NCBI RefSeq assembly: GCF_000003605.2
Contig: NW_003110485.1
Coordinates: 84,448-131,716, forward strand
Direction: 5' to 3'
Length of the DNA: 47,269 nt
From: Saccoglossus kowalevskii
Taxonomy: Eukaryota; Hemichordata; Enteropneusta; Harrimaniidae
The notes under the pieces were generated by a model. It was not told the DNA's origin, made no database searches, and worked only from the letters and a program-made list of their open reading frames with translations. A program made the translations under genes and the position numbers. Below are positions 10,401-19,608 of this stretch, in pieces. How positions within the stretch are numbered: position 1 is the stretch's first letter; the number at the start of each line of letters is the position of its first letter.

Positions 10401-13400
10401 ATTGTGTCCCGGCGCACAGCTGACTGATAACACCGCGTCTATGTCCCCTCCCCTCGCATTAACCGAGTCGCCACCTAACAACTACTACTTATTCTCAAAG
10501 CAAGGGAATCATTATTCGATAAATGTTTAGTTTAGTCTACACATATTTTGCGTCGTAAATAAACATGTTTATTTTTTTTTCTATGATGCGAGTGTCGAAA
10601 AAAAAAAAAACGTTCCAAATTATTGAAAACTGAAGAGGAATGTGAAGGACTAAATGATAACTGGATCATTGTCCGATGTTACCAAAAGCATTTTTTCACA
10701 AACCCTGACTCGGCGTCGGTGGCGATAAATATTAAAACGTTACAGCATAAAAATGAAATTAAACCACTCATTAAACCAATTTCGGTCTCGTATTTTGTTT
10801 TTGTTTTATATAAACGATTTATTTTACGTGCGGCTTTTTTCAGTGGAGAAAATGAAGCGCAGTTTAACGAGAAAATATTAGTGCAAATCATTATGATTAG
10901 AGTCTACGGCACCATAAACGTTATACGAGATTGTATGCCGGCTTTCTTTTCTATTTATAGGCTGATGCAGTAATAGGTACTACAATATCGCCAAATTGAA
11001 ATGGCGCGCCAAAGAAGATAACTACCTTTGCCACTCAAACACACACTGTTTCCCCTTGTCAACTTTGCGACTTCAAAAACAAACAACAAATTAAAAAAAA
11101 AAAAGTGAATAGTTCAACATGACGTCCGAGGCGAGGGCGAACAGGGGGCGGCATACTAACGATTTATCATTATTTACGAGCCTCGAGGAGATACGAGTAC
11201 ACAATTTTGGCTGCCGCGACTTTAAATCATAATGACGACGCCCTCGGTTTCAACTGATAAAAATTTGCCGACAAATTGCGCTTCTGCGAAATAAACCCGG
11301 AAACAATCGAAAGGGTAAAATACAAACAGATGCGACGAGCTTTAATAGAAAAACGTGTCATTTATAAGGATCGTATACTATCGGATAGTTATATCAGAAT
11401 AAAATTATAAGATCAATGATATTCATCTTTCACTGACTTTACCTGGTCACTAGTCGCCACAGATCATGTCGCCATCATGAAAAGGATGCCTTATCGCCTG
11501 CTTGTTTTGTGTATTAAAATGTACGCCTAGACTGCGGCATTACCAAGCCCAATATCATTCATGTGCCCACAGCATGGACCGTACGAGCAGACTTCACCAA
11601 CCACGATTCAGGGTTTGTCTGTGATGTAATACATTACGGTCGCGATTAATCAAAGTTTACGCGACGTCGCTTCATTTTTTTTCTTGAAGCACGCAGACGA
11701 CAACGTTCAGATGCCAAAAAGTGTCACAACGTACTGAAATGAATCTTTTGCCTGAAATTTATTTGTCAGAAACACGCACTTCGTACGATAGTTGTGCATG
11801 TAGTTTTTGGCGGGAAATACGCAGACTATGAACAGTACAATCTCGTTTTGGCGGTTTACAACACAGGGACGGATATACAAAAAGCCAAACGTTCCCGGCA
11901 GGCATTTTTGAAGTAGCATTCATACCATAACTACTATATACAGTCCACTGCGTGTGATATTACAGATAGTGCAAAACAGAAGCTGTGTCTTTTGAAAACA
12001 CACCACTCCGTGATAGTTATCGGTACCCAGCCGTAATTGTGCACTAATGAGAAATGATTTTTGTCAAATTTCGTCAAATTATATCAATTTGGAAAAATAG
12101 AGCCGAGGTTAACACTAACCGCGTGGAATAGAAGATTACCGGGGGGACACTAAAACCCCTCATTTTAAAAAGAAAACTGGAAACATTGTGAACGCGGGAG
12201 GCAATATAAGTATACGATAGCGAAAACATTGCAAGGCGGGCCTTCGGGCGTTTATTTTTTAATGATTACGCTAAGTATGCTGGGAATAGCAGCGAAGGCA
12301 TGGCCAAGGAAAACATGACTAAACCATGCTATTAAACTAGCGAGTTTGTAGACACGCCGTATTGATAACGCTTTCCTAGACCCAGAATGGACAACCGAAC
12401 GTGGCCACACCTGTCTTGGCAGCTGCGTGTCAATTGCTCGCTGTTGCTCCGAGCATTTGGAAACAGTTCCCAGCAAAATGGATACTTGACTATCAGAACA
12501 TTTGCACACAAAGATTCGCATGACTCGTCGCCATGGTAACGGGTGAAGGACGTGTGCGAACATTATGCCATAATGTGCATTTGATATATTTTATGTGCAG
12601 TCAAAAAGCACGAATATCCGCACACTTTCATTGTACAAGGAAAGCGAAACACTTATCATCGACCGCACACCTCTCAGAATGTACAGTAACCACCGTACGC
12701 TTCCTGGACACCCTTCACCAGAACATCACACTGGTCATCGTTGGAATTTAATTTGGAATAAAGGAAATTAACTTTATACTGAAAGGAATATATATAAGAT
12801 GTTAATGTTAAAACTTATTCGCTCTGCTTCTATAATCTGTGTACACGACTGGAGGACAGCAAATACAGGTTTCGATTCAGTGTTGTTTGTTACATATCAA
12901 AACGATCACGGCAAAGTACCGGATTACTACCTGTGGTAGCCAGTTCACATTGCGCGCCTTGTATGTCAGAGTCTTGATAGTCGCACACAAGTTCGACACG
13001 ACGCAAACCATTTTTTAGGCCAGGACGATGCACGAATTTGAACGGAATACGACGCGCAAATAAACAACGCCATCCCATCTTAGTACACACCAAAATCTCG
13101 CGAGATGTTAGCGGTGGAGGGAATCTAGAACACTTACCATAATTCATCCTCTGTCTCAGTGAATGAGGATGCGAGGATCATGTTTACTCGTCATGTTGAT
13201 GTGCTCTGGATGTATTCAAACCAATAAGCAAATATGGCATGTCAGTGAGTGTGGAAAATGGAGGAATCCATGGATACCATTGTCATCGAAAGGTGGTAGA
13301 AATGCCTGCAGGGCAAGGGAATCAACCTCCATCACACCATCTGGTGACCCTCCAAACATGCACTACTACTTAAAATTCGTGGTTACAAGAATGGTAACAA

Positions 13401-13487
13401 AGTGATGGCTTAATTTCGACTCATTCGATTCCCACGTTATATCACAGGTACTATTTAGCAGCGGAGTGTGGATGAGCGACTATGCAA
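7483..13487. other. 6 kb without a recognised gene
   Basis: Open frames at 7679-7861, 9083-9400 (minus), 9722-10003, 10263-10530 (both strands), 10623-10973, 11707-11919 (minus), 12252-12563 (minus), 12890-13147 (minus) and 13163-13405 are 60-116 codons. None shows a motif I recognise. Short A or T runs lie near 8970, 10600 and 11093. An inverted pair AACACTGT/ACAGTGTT occurs at about 9629-9658. An X-box-like site is listed separately. Exons shorter than I can recognise by eye cannot be excluded. Confidence 0.5.
12527..12540 (+). promoter_or_regulatory. X-box-like site GTCGCCATGGTAAC
   Basis: The site fits both the RFX pattern RYYNYYATRRNRAC and the stricter half-site pattern GTNRCC-AT-RGYAAC. 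RFX factors regulate ciliary and other genes through such sites in animals. No gene downstream was recognised, so function is unproven. Confidence 0.3.
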
Positions 13488-13491
13488 TTAA

Positions 13492-13616
13492 AGGGCGGCA
13501 GTCGTCGTGCCGCGTCCTGTTCGATAAGGGACTCATAGCGACGTATACAACGCGTGTAAAGTACATTGTTTATTTACACGAAATTCGAACACGCGCTGCG
13601 CGACAACCACCGCGCT
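13492..13616 (+). mobile_element. TTAA-flanked short inverted-repeat element, copy B (125 bp)
   Basis: TTAA lies at both edges (13488-13491 and 13617-13620). The left end AGGGCGGCAGTCGTCGTGCC and the reverse-complemented right end AGCGCGGTGGTTGTCGCGC are imperfect inverted repeats. They resemble the ends of the 7323 element (AG-G-GG followed by GTCGTC). The middle has ACGTATACAACGCGTGTAAA, CATTGTTTATTTACACGAA and ATTCGAAC, words found again at 1950, 3341, 26288 and 32521. Non-coding; a second subfamily of the same non-autonomous group. Confidence 0.75.
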
Positions 13617-13633
13617 TTAACCCAAGTTTTACG

Positions 13634-13641
13634 TGACGTCA
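13634..13641. promoter_or_regulatory. TGACGTCA palindrome within CGTGACGTCACG
   Basis: The CRE-type core sits in a 12-bp perfect palindrome (13632-13643) just right of the TTAA element. Regulatory role unproven. Confidence 0.25.
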
Positions 13642-13943
13642 CGACTTCAATGATGAATCGCAATTACACGTCCTCCTCAAACCGAACAAGATGGCGCAAA
13701 TTAAAACAGAAATTTCACTTTTTTCTCCGAATATAAAACATCGAGTGACTTCTATACGGCCCTATTGTAATATCAGACTCGTTTTTTTACTGGATTTGAT
13801 TGCGATTAAATTATTTAATTAACTAATGAATTAACCTATTACTCATCATTAGTGAACATATTATAATTGTTTATATGACCTCCTTTAACTACAATGATTA
13901 TCTAAATAGTATTCTCAAGACTCTTGAGCTAAAAAAAATATCA
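13642..13943. other. Non-coding spacer
   Basis: AT-rich, with repeated short TTAATTAA-like words near 13810-13840. No frame, repeat or RNA recognised. Confidence 0.6.
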
Positions 13944-13945
13944 TA

Positions 13946-14121
13946 GAATGTAACTATGTTGTTATAATGAACGCTTTGGGGACATAGAATTAATTTGTTA
14001 TAATGAAGAGTTCACTGTACAAAATACATATATTAGGCCTGTTATGAGATGGAGACATGCAATGTGTTCATTATATCAGAAAATTTGTTATAAAGGTGTT
14101 CATTATAACAAGGTTACAGTG
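13946..14121. mobile_element. Fold-back TIR element, pogo/Tigger-like (176 bp)
   Basis: The left end GAATGTAACTATGTTGTTAT and the reverse complement of the right end (CACTGTAACCTTGTTATAAT) match with small gaps. TA lies at both edges (13944-13945 and 14122-14123). A second pair of GTTATAATGAA / TTCATTATA words lies inside (about 13997-14010 and 14068-14076), so about 55 bp at each end can pair. Many pogo/Tigger-type elements have TA duplications and ends of the form CAGT..AACC..GTTATAA, as recalled from the family. There is no transposase frame. Family assignment is inference. Confidence 0.7.
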
Positions 14122-14123
14122 TA

Positions 14124-14469
14124 TTCCCAATAATTAATTAATTTAGTTGCGCTTCAACAACATTGGGAAAACCCACGCCGTTGCAAACATGAAATGGACA
14201 AATCATTACCATATTTATGCAACTTGGTTTACGTCATCTGCGGTGTGACATATTTCTATACACGTCGATAAAGGTAATAATATTTGTTCATATTTGCAGA
14301 TTGAATGTTATCTAACATTTCCGCCTGACACCGTTAGTGTGATGATCAGTCTACTCACTATTTATAAGGATGTCTTATCTATACCTTCCCCCCACGTGAT
14401 GGAACTGAGCTGTAAATGTGGCGGAATCTGTCCGAGAACTGTGACTAACATAGTGTGACAACGATAACG
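14124..14469. other. Non-coding spacer
   Basis: AT-rich sequence with no frame or element ends that I can recognise. Confidence 0.6.
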
Positions 14470-14493
14470 TTTTTTTTTTTTTTTTTTTTTTTT
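14470..14493. repeat. T24 homopolymer
   Basis: Twenty-four T residues followed by AAAC. It could be the A-tail of a minus-strand retroposed copy, but the sequence to the left was not recognised as one. Confidence 0.9.
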
Positions 14494-14989
14494 AAACTTT
14501 GCGCTAACATTCACTGATCAAGTCAATAAGCATGCCGACAAGAGAAACGTCCATCTTTGGTATATGTTCACACACAGTACAGGCACAACTTATTATGCGT
14601 TTCACACCCGATGTTTGAACCGCCCACCTAGTTACCCACAATTCAGTACTTTGTTGTGTCGTAATTATACAACCATGAATGACGTCATGAATTACTACAA
14701 CTCGTGGATGTATGAAATATGTACCTGATATCATCATACCTGAAGTATGGACGTTGGAACGAATAACTTCTGAAACTGGAAAAATGGTATGATACGCCGA
14801 AGTACATACCACAACATAGTAAAATCAAATAAAAACAGAAAGTTATTGAAACCTGGAGGATATGTAATGTACTATACCAAAATGATGATACTGTTGACAT
14901 GGTAACAACGCTTCTATTTATGACACCAAAACGTATCTCCTCCCAATCATTTTATGATCTGGAGACCAGAAAACAAATCATTCCATCAG
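14494..14989. other. Non-coding stretch with chance frames
   Basis: Two overlapping minus-strand frames (14504-14812, 102 codons; 14685-14900, 71 codons) show no known motif. A TGACGTCA site is listed separately. GTTGACATGGTAAC at 14894-14907 is one mismatch from an X-box. Confidence 0.5.
14680..14687. promoter_or_regulatory. TGACGTCA palindrome (full CRE-type site)
   Basis: Exact 8-bp match in the context ATGAATGACGTCATGAATT. No recognised gene nearby. Confidence 0.25.
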
Positions 14990-15640
14990 CGATGTACCAC
15001 GGTTTCATTGAAGTCTGACTAATGGTACTTGAGATTTGTGTGACACCTAAAAATTGGCTCATTTATTTAAATTAGGTAATTAATATGTACTGATTATACA
15101 TTGAACTAATTACCTTTATAGATTACCGCCAGGGCATCATGTATCAAGTTTCTTTGGAATCTGATAAGTTGTTATTGAGATACATATGGTTAATGTGATA
15201 ATTCATGCAAATTAGGCAATTAAAATACTCACAGATTTCAACCAAGATCTAAACAGGGACGTGAAGTATCCAAGTTTTATTGAAATGCAGTGATAAATTT
15301 CATTGGAAAATCTGCAAATTGGCTAATTATGCAAATTAAGTTTGACTGTAAGCACGATTTCAAGTCAAAACTTGAAACTTTTCGCATTACCCCAGCCATC
15401 TATTTACAAAGATTTCATTGAAATGCGATGATTCGTTCTCGATACATCGGTTGATAATCTGAACATTGGCTAATTATGCAATTTAGGTAATTAGTATACA
15501 CGAACTTCAATCCAAGACTAAATTGTCGTTACAATTTCCAGGCACCTGTGTGCCAAGTTTTATTGAAATGCAATAATTAGTTCTACGGATATCGGTGGAA
15601 AAAGCTGAAATGCTAGTTTGGTAATTAATATGCATGGAAT
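14990..15640. repeat. Degenerate tandem repeat, about 126-146 bp period, 4-5 units
   Basis: An anchor word of the form AAGTTTTATTGAAATGC recurs with its TTG at about 15010, 15156, 15282, 15420 and 15565. A second landmark, TTGGCTAATTATGCAAATTA or a variant with GGTAATTAATATG, alternates with it at about 15055, 15205, 15319, 15466 and 15618. Units are strongly diverged and have small indels. No coding frame persists. This looks like an old satellite-like or element-derived tandem block. Confidence 0.75.
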
Positions 15641-15753
15641 ATAACTCTCGAAAACTCTCGAAATCACTGAATATATGAGTGACTTTTAAATATACATTTC
15701 CCACTAGCACTGGACTCTAGTGGGTCCGGGCTGGAAATTGAAAGCCATGCTAA

Positions 15754-16185
15754 GGCCAGACTTTTATTATCCCTTGTTTCGCGAACCCGCCGAATGAACA
15801 GGAGCCGAAAATGAAATAAAAATATAATTTTATTTCAGCGTAATTTCTCACGCCCGCCGACTTCGAGTTGTAAGCGCAAAAAAATGCTAAAAAAATATTA
15901 TTTTTATCTTCATTTTTTACCGCCCGCCGCATAACAACTCCAAGTTGCATTTTCGTGGGAGTATCATGATCAAAGTACCGAAATCTCACGCAGATGAGAA
16001 ACAAGGTTATACTTGGAATACAATTTTATTTCATTTCTTCTCTCCGCTCAATGATCTCACTTACAATTCTTTGAGAATCACACAAATCTAATGGAAAAAA
16101 AGAATTAATTTTATTTTTTTTCCGCCCTCCTCAAAAAAATTGCCTTATAAAAACTCGCGAAACAAGGAATAAAAAAAGTCTGGCC
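15754..16185. mobile_element. PIF/Harbinger-like non-autonomous element (432 bp)
   Basis: The left end GGCCAGACTTTTATTATCCC pairs with the reverse complement of the right end (GGCCAGACTTTTTTTATTCC). Similarity continues through CTTGTTTCGCGA, about 33 bp in all. A direct TAA lies at both edges (15751-15753 and 16186-16188). A three-base TWA duplication and ends starting with GG are typical of PIF/Harbinger elements. Inside are repeated GCCCGCCG words (about 15788, 15854 and 15921, with a variant at 16122) and several AT-rich potential hairpins. There is no transposase; the 84-codon minus frame at 15750-16004 is a by-product. Confidence 0.8.
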
Positions 16186-16363
16186 TAATTAAGTATGTAT
16201 ATGTTAGATTCTTACATGCTTGCTAAACATTAAGTCATTATACATTGTACTAGGAGAACGCCATACCGCGAAAAGTACAGTATATTTGAGAAAACTAGGC
16301 TCGTTTCTAGTGTAGGCAACAGAGATCACACAATCGGTCAAATTTCATACAAACTAACATTAA

Positions 16364-16507
16364 AGTCGTCACCTGCGCATGCGTCTGATGGCCATAGCGT
16401 GTCATTGTTTACAAACAAGCGTCTACCCATGAGCCTTTGCGTTTTTAGCGTGTGTTGTTATCGTCGCTTGGACTCAATTCCCGCGCGTGCGCAGGTGACG
16501 ACCCGCT
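16364..16507 (+). mobile_element. TTAA-flanked short inverted-repeat element, copy A2 (144 bp)
   Basis: The sequence is about 93 % identical by eye to 7323-7478, in the same orientation. It lies between TTAA at 16360-16363 and TTAA at 16508-16511. The left end AGTCGTCACCTGCGCATGCG lacks the GCGGG-type bases present in the 7323 copy, while the right end keeps GGTGACGACCCGCT. Different flanks outside TTAA show that this is a separate insertion rather than a segmental duplication. Non-coding. Confidence 0.9.
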
Positions 16508-16845
16508 TTAAATATGTTCACGCGTAACTTGTATACGTTACATGGAACCAATCTCGAACCCCGGTCTCAAACACGACGCGGTGCGACGAACCGTGGCGCT
16601 TAAGTTAACTTGTGTGATAAATGGTAAAAAAGGGCCATTCCGCGGTGTGCTGTGGCTATTAATGCACAAACATCATCGCCGTAATCCACGGTATCCATGG
16701 CGACTAGAGTATATCGGTTGTAAGAACACACTGGAGCATGTGTCTTAGAAACGAAAAGTAAATGGCCAATATCCGGCTCTGTGGAGTCGATTTAATAACA
16801 TCAACGTGATCGGTCTTCTGCGCATGATCATCGACTGACAATTCG

Positions 16846-16853
16846 TGACGTCA
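16846..16853. promoter_or_regulatory. TGACGTCA palindrome (full CRE-type site)
   Basis: Exact match in the context TTCGTGACGTCATCAAAA. The CGTGACGTCATC word recurs at 26191. Confidence 0.25.
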
Positions 16854-17844
16854 TCAAAACAGTGCCTCGAACAAATAGGCAAAACAAACAACTTATTACT
16901 AGTAATTTGAGCCAAATCATGACTTAACAGTGGAATGCAGAACCATCCAACGAGCACTTCAAAATGCGGCAATTACTAGTATTTCGCTCAATCTATGCGC
17001 GAATCGACATTTCGGAAAAGCGTATTGTAAAGCGTTGGTCCCCTTTCTTCTTTACCCACGGCTTTAATTTGCTTAATTGAGATAATAATTGGATTGCTAG
17101 TAAGGAGGGAGTGATAGAAAATAAACAATTACATTAAAAAATAGGCAGGATTGGCGTTGGTTTCGGGTTCGCCACATGTAATTGTATAGTGTGTGATTTT
17201 TCTTTACAAGAGGGGGCACTTAACAATCGCGTGTATTAATCTAAAGTTTACAGAGACATCACGGGGCTTGCCTAACACAGCGGAGTTGAATATCAGAACA
17301 ACATTAATTCTTTGATTTAATTCTCTGATTTCTAACTTATTTAAAAAAAAAAACATTCTCTGGCAACTGCATGAAAACATATTCTCTATCCTATTTCGTA
17401 CGGTTGCCAAGTAACGGTCCGCCGTAGACGTAAAACGATTCGAACATCTGAATAAATGAGCGCCACTGGTTGGTGTTCTTTATCAGAGAAAATAAGCATG
17501 ATACTGGCGATGTTTCACCACAACGCCATGCAAACTATTTGTAGTGTTCGTTACCTTGTGTATACGATGTGTTGACATCGCGTTTGTCATGGATCGTATC
17601 AACAATATCTCTGGTAAGCAAAGCGGAAATAAGCGGAACGACAAAGCCGGGGTTGGATTCATTTGCCGCTATGTTCTCTCTTGAGCTTTAATCGTTCTCC
17701 ATATGACACACATCCAATTTTGTAGGGTTTATTATCTAGATACCGCACTGATGGGAGCTGTCGGCATGTCCCACTCTACTGCTTTAAGTCCCCCGCCGCT
17801 AGCGTTGTCTTATCTCTGCACACCATACAGGTGCATGTTGCACA

Positions 17845-18297
17845 ATGGAAGCTTTAACGCCAGTATGCAATATTGATGCCGAGAATCAATTAGATTATGA
17901 AATCTCAACAAGAGCCGCACCAGATTGGTTATTTACCGGGGTAAACACCCTGTTTTTCAAACGCTTTCGTTCAATTGTTACCAATAACGATCATCAAATC
18001 ACGATTTCGGCGCTTCGTATTCTATTGAGTTCACTTGGCAACTCGCTAATTTCCCCGAGGATACAGCAATCAAGGCGAGTGCCTCCGCCTCTCAAATTAA
18101 CTCCCATTCTGTCTACGTCAACTTCTTTTTCACCACAGCAATGCGCAGTGCCCCGCCTAACCGCTTATCTATTAACAAGTACACTTCTTATATATATATT
18201 TAGAATTAGTGATTACGTCACTACTCCCGGCAGTAAAGAGCACACGTGTGACACAATATGTGTTTTTTTTTATATTGTTATTATCTGGTTGTTCTGA
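17845..18297 (+). other. 150-codon open frame, unrecognised
   Basis: One of the two longest frames outside the tandem arrays. It begins with ATG at 17845 (MEALTPVCNIDAENQLDYEI) and ends TGA. It has a proline- and serine-rich middle (about residues 78-105) and hydrophobic stretches near residues 107-120 and 139-150. I recognise no domain. In DNA of this composition a frame of this length is near the upper edge of chance, and there are no clear splice signals or partner exons. It may be a chance frame; if real, it would encode a small membrane-associated protein of unknown role. Confidence 0.12.
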
Positions 18298-19530
18298 AAC
18301 GGTTAAATATATGAAGAATATAACGATATCAAAAATGCAGGTACACGCGAAGTACTATCGTCGTGTTTGATGAAAGTGAAGGGATGGTGTGTGTGCGGGG
18401 TGGCATGTCAGGAATATAGAACACATCGATATAAAAAAAAAAAAACTTGTATATTCGGATGTGCAGTGACACGTGAGGAAAATGCAGTTTAGTATACAAT
18501 GTTGGTATTGTAAATGATACTAATGGTATATTGATTCGTGTAATGAAGTAACGATCTATCCGGGGAGACTATATGCGTAGGTAACTTTCACCAGTGAGAC
18601 GCCTCCTTCACCTTGAACAAAGAATTCATAATACATGTCTTAAATACGAGCGTTTTTTTCAGGCAAAACATTAAATATTGTTGGCCAAATTTATCAAAAT
18701 TGCTTCAAATCAAGAATTTGAGTTTTTTCTTCAGTTCTACCCCTGAAAACAAAACAGGACGATGTTTTGACGGGCGGAGTGAGTGCGACGCCGATTCACA
18801 CATGCGCTATCTTATTAATTAAGCGTCAACAATTCCAAACCACTGAGCGTAAAATTCTTATCGTTATTGCATAATCGCAACGTGTTCGCACAGTGCGTAT
18901 CTTGTTAATCAGTGCATCAACTCATCGTCCATCTGCTACGTACATGTGGACGTAACACGCCGTTACATGCAATATACCAGGTAGACGTGCCGTCGGATAA
19001 GGCGGATTAAGTAATGTTATTAATCGCCGGAGGTTATACATTAGTCTGAATAAAAGAATTATATTCAATTTTGTTTTTCTCATAATTTAAATTAGTTCAT
19101 CGTGGTGGGATATATATAGCCTGCAAATTATCGTGTTACATTTTATTCTATGTGATAGTTTAATATTGGCTTATTTCCAATAATGTTGCGGAGATGCGAT
19201 TTAGTGGGCGACTATTTGGAAGTGCACTCGAACTTCCAAGATGGCGTTATCGAGAGTCGCATTTATTATCCACAAACTCTGCGTGTGGAAACCGCCGTGG
19301 ACCGTAACAATGCCCCGATATTTTCCGAAAATTGAAATTTAATAGTATATTAGTGTCACTCTAACTGAATTAAGATAATACAGGGAGCAAACAAGCTTGA
19401 AAAATCAATGATTTTGATAACATGTTTCGTGGTTGACTGAGCAGTACTAAGTATCGCAGATGCTCTCGATGAACCCCGAAGGTTGCTGTATAGTAGGCTC
19501 GACTAAACTCGACTCGGTATGGTGTAATGC

Positions 19531-19608
19531 ATTACCAAATATGGATGTGTAAATCCCAAATTTGTGAGTTCATATTTGGTGCTGGCTGAGAATACCATAT
19601 TTGGTAAT
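19531..19608. repeat. Inverted repeat carrying two CArG boxes
   Basis: ATTACCAAATATGG (19531-19544) and CCATATTTGGTAAT (19595-19608) are perfect 14-bp arms separated by 50 bp. Each arm contains a perfect SRF/MADS CArG box, CC(A/T)6GG, at 19535-19544 and 19595-19604. Related words CCCAAATTTGTG and CATATTTGG lie between. This may be a small fold-back element or a paired protein-binding site; no gene is recognised nearby. Confidence 0.75.

Larger units (their letters stand above)
16512..19530. other. 3 kb without a recognised gene
   Basis: Frames at 16542-16748, 16745-16972 (minus), 17204-17410 (minus) and 18613-18822 are short and unrecognised. The longer frame at 17845-18297 is listed separately. 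A13-type run near 18436; hairpin GGAAGT/ACTTCC at about 19219-19238. A one-mismatch X-box, GTATCCATGGCGAC, is near 16691. Confidence 0.5.

Noticed and set aside
14470-14493. T24 as the A-tail of a retroposed copy
   Set aside because: No recognisable element body or target duplication was found next to it.
15960-15990. AAATCTCACGC word resembling the AGATCTCGCG-ended family
   Set aside because: Only about ten bases match and they lie inside the Harbinger-like element, with no matching partner end.
15750-16004. 84-codon minus frame
   Set aside because: It lies across the Harbinger-like element end and interior and has no transposase motif.
16550-16565. B-box-like word (GGGGTTCGAGATT on the minus strand), considered for a tRNA or SINE
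   Set aside because: The last bases do not fit GGTTCGANTCC, and no A-box or cloverleaf could be placed around it.
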